DNA of 27,741 nt, from positions 1 through 27,741 of the IMG/VR virus record IMGVR_UViG_3300030419_005944; one strand, written 5' to 3'. Source of the DNA: a virus. Under the pieces are notes generated by a model. The model was given only the letters and a program-made list of their open reading frames with translations, made no database searches and had not been told where the DNA came from. Positions 25,112 to 27,741 of this stretch are shown piece by piece. Position 1 is the first letter of the stretch. Each line of letters opens with the position of its first letter. Both the position numbers and the translations under genes were made by a program.

Positions 25112-25754
25112 TCAAAATATAACATTTGATATTGAGTCAGGAACTCCCTATGAGTCAAATTTGACTATTAATGGGGGTGCTAATTTTAGTAATGTTTTTA
25201 CGGTAAAGAAACCTAATTCAGAGGCTTTTAATTTTACTGATTATAGTGGGTCTTCACAAATGACCAAGAGTGTAGCAATAGGTGCTACCGATTCACCTGA
25301 TGCTACTTTTTCTGTTGGATTTACAAGTGCTATTGGGGGGAAATTAGAAATTTCATTAGGATCAACTGCTACTAGAAATTTAGAAGCAGGAAGATATGTT
25401 TACGATGTTTTAGTTAATTCAGCATCTTCTACTAATACAACAAATGTTTTAGATACTGCTATCTCCGTGGGAAATACTGCAGGGATTGGTACTACTGCAT
25501 TCACGTTTATTAAAGTTACCAATGTTGCTGTTGGTGATTCTGTTACCATAGGTGATAAACTTTCTGAAGTTCCTGTTGTAAGCGTCGCAACTACTAATAA
25601 TAGGATTACAGTTGGAACAGCATTTACATCATCCTCAGAGATCCTTCCAGGTACTGCTGTGACTTTTAGTAGAGTATCCACGGCATCCACGATTTATAGG
25701 ATCGTTCAGGGTTCTATAATAGTCAAGGCAGGTATCTCTTCTGCACCTTCCTAA
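25104..25754 (+). CDS. 216-residue Ig-like/BppU-like virion structural protein
   Basis: MANQNITFDIESGTPYESNL, then GANFSNVFTVKKPNS and FTDYSGSSQMTKSVA form a beta-sandwich-like N-terminal domain. Its strand order resembles the upper-baseplate BppU-type domains that polarise ligands in tail proteins. The strand EAGRYVYDVLVNS (residues about 92-104) and the later STIYRIVQGSIIVKAG (about 196-211) look like two halves of one continuous edge. About 85 residues, beginning TNTTNVLDTA and containing AGIGTTAF, are inserted between them; I recall shorter homologues in which the two are adjacent. An AAGGA Shine-Dalgarno at 25091-25095 precedes ATG 25104 inside the upstream gene. It is likely a baseplate or fibre accessory; the exact place is not known. 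Confidence 0.78.
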   Translation: MANQNITFDIESGTPYESNLTINGGANFSNVFTVKKPNSEAFNFTDYSGSSQMTKSVAIGATDSPDATFSVGFTSAIGGKLEISLGSTATRNLEAGRYVYDVLVNSASSTNTTNVLDTAISVGNTAGIGTTAFTFIKVTNVAVGDSVTIGDKLSEVPVVSVATTNNRITVGTAFTSSSEILPGTAVTFSRVSTASTIYRIVQGSIIVKAGISSAPS

Positions 25755-25757
25755 ATA
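25750..25757 (+). promoter_or_regulatory. Late-promoter-like box upstream of gp13
   Basis: CCTAAATA contains the TAAATA core at six of eight positions and overlaps the stop of the preceding gene. It ends 22 bases before the gp13 start, matching the spacing of the box before gp25. A start near 25763 would leave a short leader containing an AGGA (25765-25768) that could act as a distant Shine-Dalgarno. Confidence 0.45.
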
Positions 25758-25779
25758 ATTCCACAGGAATAGTAAATAG

Positions 25780-26625
25780 ATGGCACAACCAGCAAGTAGA
25801 TCTGAATTTAAAAACTATTGTTTAAGGCAATTAGGAGCACCTGTGCTGGAAATTAATGTTGCTGATGAACAAGTAGATGATATAATTGATGATGCTCTTC
25901 AATATTTTCATGAAAGACATTTTGACGGTGTTTTAAGAACCTATTTAAAATATCAGGTAACACAGAATGATATTGATAGGGGAAAGGGGCCTGGTCAAGA
26001 TGGAGTATTGGGAATAGTAACTACCACTGCTAGCTCAACGATTGATGGTAGTGAGATGCAATTTGATTGGAAAGAGAATAGTAATTATTTACAAGTACCC
26101 CCTGCGGTGATTGGAGTAGAAAAGATATTTCATTTTGATGGAAGTGCAACGATTACTAATAATATGTTTAGTGTTAAATATCAGTTATTCTTAAATGATA
26201 TTTACTTCTGGGGAGCAATGGAAATGCTCACATATACCATGACACGGACTTATTTGTCTGACATGGATTTTGCTTTAACTACACAAAAGCAAGTTAGATT
26301 TAATCAGAGAATGGATAGGTTATATTTGGATGTAGACTGGGAAACTCTTACTCCTGGTGATTGGTTGATCATGGATTGTTACAGGACTCTTGATCCAAAT
26401 GATTATGCAAGAGTATGGAACGATTCCTTTTTAAAGAAATATACCACTGCTCTCCTTAAGAAACAATGGGGACAAAATCTAATTAAATTTAATGGAGTTA
26501 AACTTCCTGGTGGTGTTGAACTGAATGGTCGGGATATATATGAAGATGGTGTAAAAGAACTTGAAGTTATTCGAGAAATGATGTCTAATACTTATGAATT
26601 ACCACCTCTTGATATGATAGGCTAA
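25780..26625 (+). CDS. 13: gp13-like neck protein (head completion)
   Basis: A 281-residue protein, near the T4 gp13 length of 309. In T4, gp13 and gp14 bind the portal after DNA packaging, close the head and form the docking site for the tail. The N-terminus SRSEFKNYCLRQLGAPVLEI, followed by VDDIIDDALQYFHERHFDG (residues about 6-45), is a strongly recognisable family signature. The middle part has VPPAVIGVEKIFHFD and a helix YFWGAMEMLTYTMTRTYLSD. The end carries WNDSFLKKYTTALLKKQWGQNL, GVELNGRDIYEDGVKEL and a short tail typical of the family. The stop overlaps the gp14 start as TAATG, so the two neck partners are translationally coupled. A late-type promoter box and a weak AGGA lie just upstream. 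Confidence 0.93.
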   Translation: MAQPASRSEFKNYCLRQLGAPVLEINVADEQVDDIIDDALQYFHERHFDGVLRTYLKYQVTQNDIDRGKGPGQDGVLGIVTTTASSTIDGSEMQFDWKENSNYLQVPPAVIGVEKIFHFDGSATITNNMFSVKYQLFLNDIYFWGAMEMLTYTMTRTYLSDMDFALTTQKQVRFNQRMDRLYLDVDWETLTPGDWLIMDCYRTLDPNDYARVWNDSFLKKYTTALLKKQWGQNLIKFNGVKLPGGVELNGRDIYEDGVKELEVIREMMSNTYELPPLDMIG

Positions 26626-27741
26626 TGGCATTAAATCCCTATTTTATCCAAGGAACTTCTGGTGAACAGAATTTAGTTCAGGATCTTATTAATGAACAGT
26701 TGAAAATGTATGGGGTGGAAGTGTATTATCTTCCTCGTCAATACGCAACGACTGATAATGTTATTAAAGAAGTAATACAATCTGAGTTTAATTATTCATA
26801 TCCTATTGAAGCATATGTAGATAATTTTGATGGGTATGGGGATAATACCGTAATGCTTTCAAAGTTTGGAATTCAAGCAGAAAATGAGTTAACGGTCACT
26901 ATATCAAAAGAAAGATTTGAGAATTATATAAGTCCACTAATTAAAAATTTACCAAACGTTGAATTATCAACCAGACCTAAGGAAGGAGATCTGATCTATT
27001 TTCCATTAGGTGATAGGTTATTTGAGATTAAATTTGTAGAGCACGAAAAACCATTCTATCAGTTAAAGAAAAATTACGTTTATACCTTAACTTGTCAACT
27101 CTTCAGAGCAGAAGACGAAATACTGGATACTGGTATTGAGGAGATTGATGATACATTTGACACCGACTTCAACCTTAGAACTCTTACATTGGTGGCTTCA
27201 GGATCGACTGCAACAGCATACGCTGGTATTATAACCAGTGGTGGTGTTAATCAGATTATTGTAACCAATAGAGGTGAAAGATATCTGACTGCACCTACTG
27301 TAGCAATTTCATCTTCTCCAACTGCAGGAGGAACTGCTGTAGGTATTGCCACACTTCTATCTGGATTAACCAATTGTGATGGTACGGATATAGGAGAGAA
27401 AGTCCAAGGAATCTATGTTACGAATCCAGGTAGAAATTATACTGATAATCCTGGTATTGTTATTTTACCAACAGGTGATGATGGCGGTGTCGGAGCGGCT
27501 GCAACAACTAGAATATCTGATAATGTAGTTGGTGTTGTAACTATTTCAAGTGGTGGTTCTGGATATACCACTGCACCTACCGTTTCCTTTAGTTCTCCAG
27601 GAATTGGAACAACGGCATCTGCTATTGCTGTGGTAAGTTCTGGTGGAACCATATCTCATGTTTATGTAACACATGCGGGTGCTGGATATACTGTTGCACC
27701 TACAATTACTATCGGTGATCCTTACATGGCTGGAACAGGAA
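26625..27741 (+). CDS. 14: gp14-like neck protein with GxGY repeat extension (3' end outside window)
   Basis: The frame opens with ATG 26625, overlapping the gp13 stop, and stays open to the window edge, giving 372 codons so far. MALNPYFIQGTSGEQNLVQD and IYGVEV-like KMYGVEVYYLPRQY (residues about 1-45) are the family's N-terminal signature, and RPKEGDLIYFPLGDRLFEIK and KKNYVYTLTCQLFRAEDE (to about 170) its second half. T4 gp14 is 256 residues in all. Here the conserved body is followed from about residue 190 by at least four GxGY repeats (about 216, 267, 310 and 350), so the protein is already over 100 residues longer than T4 gp14. The conserved core should form the neck with gp13; the repeats probably project outward, or the body may resume after them beyond the edge. 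Confidence 0.9.
   Translation, partial: MALNPYFIQGTSGEQNLVQDLINEQLKMYGVEVYYLPRQYATTDNVIKEVIQSEFNYSYPIEAYVDNFDGYGDNTVMLSKFGIQAENELTVTISKERFENYISPLIKNLPNVELSTRPKEGDLIYFPLGDRLFEIKFVEHEKPFYQLKKNYVYTLTCQLFRAEDEILDTGIEEIDDTFDTDFNLRTLTLVASGSTATAYAGIITSGGVNQIIVTNRGERYLTAPTVAISSSPTAGGTAVGIATLLSGLTNCDGTDIGEKVQGIYVTNPGRNYTDNPGIVILPTGDDGGVGAAATTRISDNVVGVVTISSGGSGYTTAPTVSFSSPGIGTTASAIAVVSSGGTISHVYVTHAGAGYTVAPTITIGDPYMAGTG
27200..27741 (+). repeat. GxGY repeat array in gp14
   Basis: Four units follow one another: NRGERYLTAPTVAISS, NPGRNYTDNPGIVILP, SGGSGYTTAPTVSFSS and HAGAGYTVAPTITIGD. Each is preceded by a strand ending in VTN, VTI or VTH, and followed by a Gly/Ala-rich turn. Spacing varies from about 40 to 51 residues. 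These copies are more regular than those in the giant protein. The array runs to the window edge. Confidence 0.75.

Noticed and set aside
1-27741. tRNA genes, CRISPR arrays, insertion sequences, attachment sites
   Set aside because: No cloverleaf-like sequence, regularly spaced DNA repeat, transposase or integrase frame was seen; the longest gene-free gap is about 45 bases.

Overview
The window reads as a stretch of a marine T4-like myovirus, of the cyanophage or pelagiphage kind. All genes are on the + strand, packed end to end, AT-rich, and give the morphogenesis order gp25 - gp6 - giant protein - gp8 - DUF4815 giant - two small virion proteins - gp13 - gp14. I recognise gp25, gp6, gp8, gp13 and gp14 from characteristic cyanomyovirus N-termini and their order. 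The host cannot be fixed from this sequence: Prochlorococcus, Synechococcus or Pelagibacter are all plausible. No photosynthesis, tRNA, integrase, CRISPR or transposon genes are visible.

Layout. Bases 3-269 are the 3' end of a glycosyltransferase-like gene. A strong Shine-Dalgarno follows, then a 46-residue very basic protein (306-446) and a rho-independent terminator (451-475) directly abutting a late-promoter-like box (442-449). A 55-residue protein (491-658) leads to the baseplate wedge genes gp25 (702-1103) and gp6 (1103-3127). A single 4247-codon ORF (3137-15880), nearly half the window, follows in the slot that gp7 holds in T4. It is a mosaic of several repeated module types and carries a YHYH-like domain. 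Then come gp8 (15916-17469), a 2470-residue DUF4815-type structural protein (17476-24888), a 73-residue coiled-coil protein (24890-25111), a 216-residue BppU-like or Ig-like structural protein (25104-25754), neck protein gp13 (25780-26625) and neck protein gp14, which runs off the right edge (26625 onward).

How they work together. gp25, gp6, gp8 and probably the giant protein build the baseplate wedges. The DUF4815 protein and the small proteins after it are probably peripheral baseplate or fibre parts. gp13 and gp14 form the neck that closes the filled head and joins it to the tail. Genes are joined by TAATG stop-start overlaps or gaps of a few bases, so translational coupling is likely. TAAATA boxes resembling T4 and cyanophage late promoters lie 19-22 bases upstream of gp25, gp8 and gp13, dividing the cluster into probable late transcription units.

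The most noteworthy feature is the spread of the same short beta-rich modules (a GxGY repeat, an HGxxxGDxV repeat and an EEI...R...GT repeat) through several unrelated virion proteins, including both giants, gp8 and gp14.
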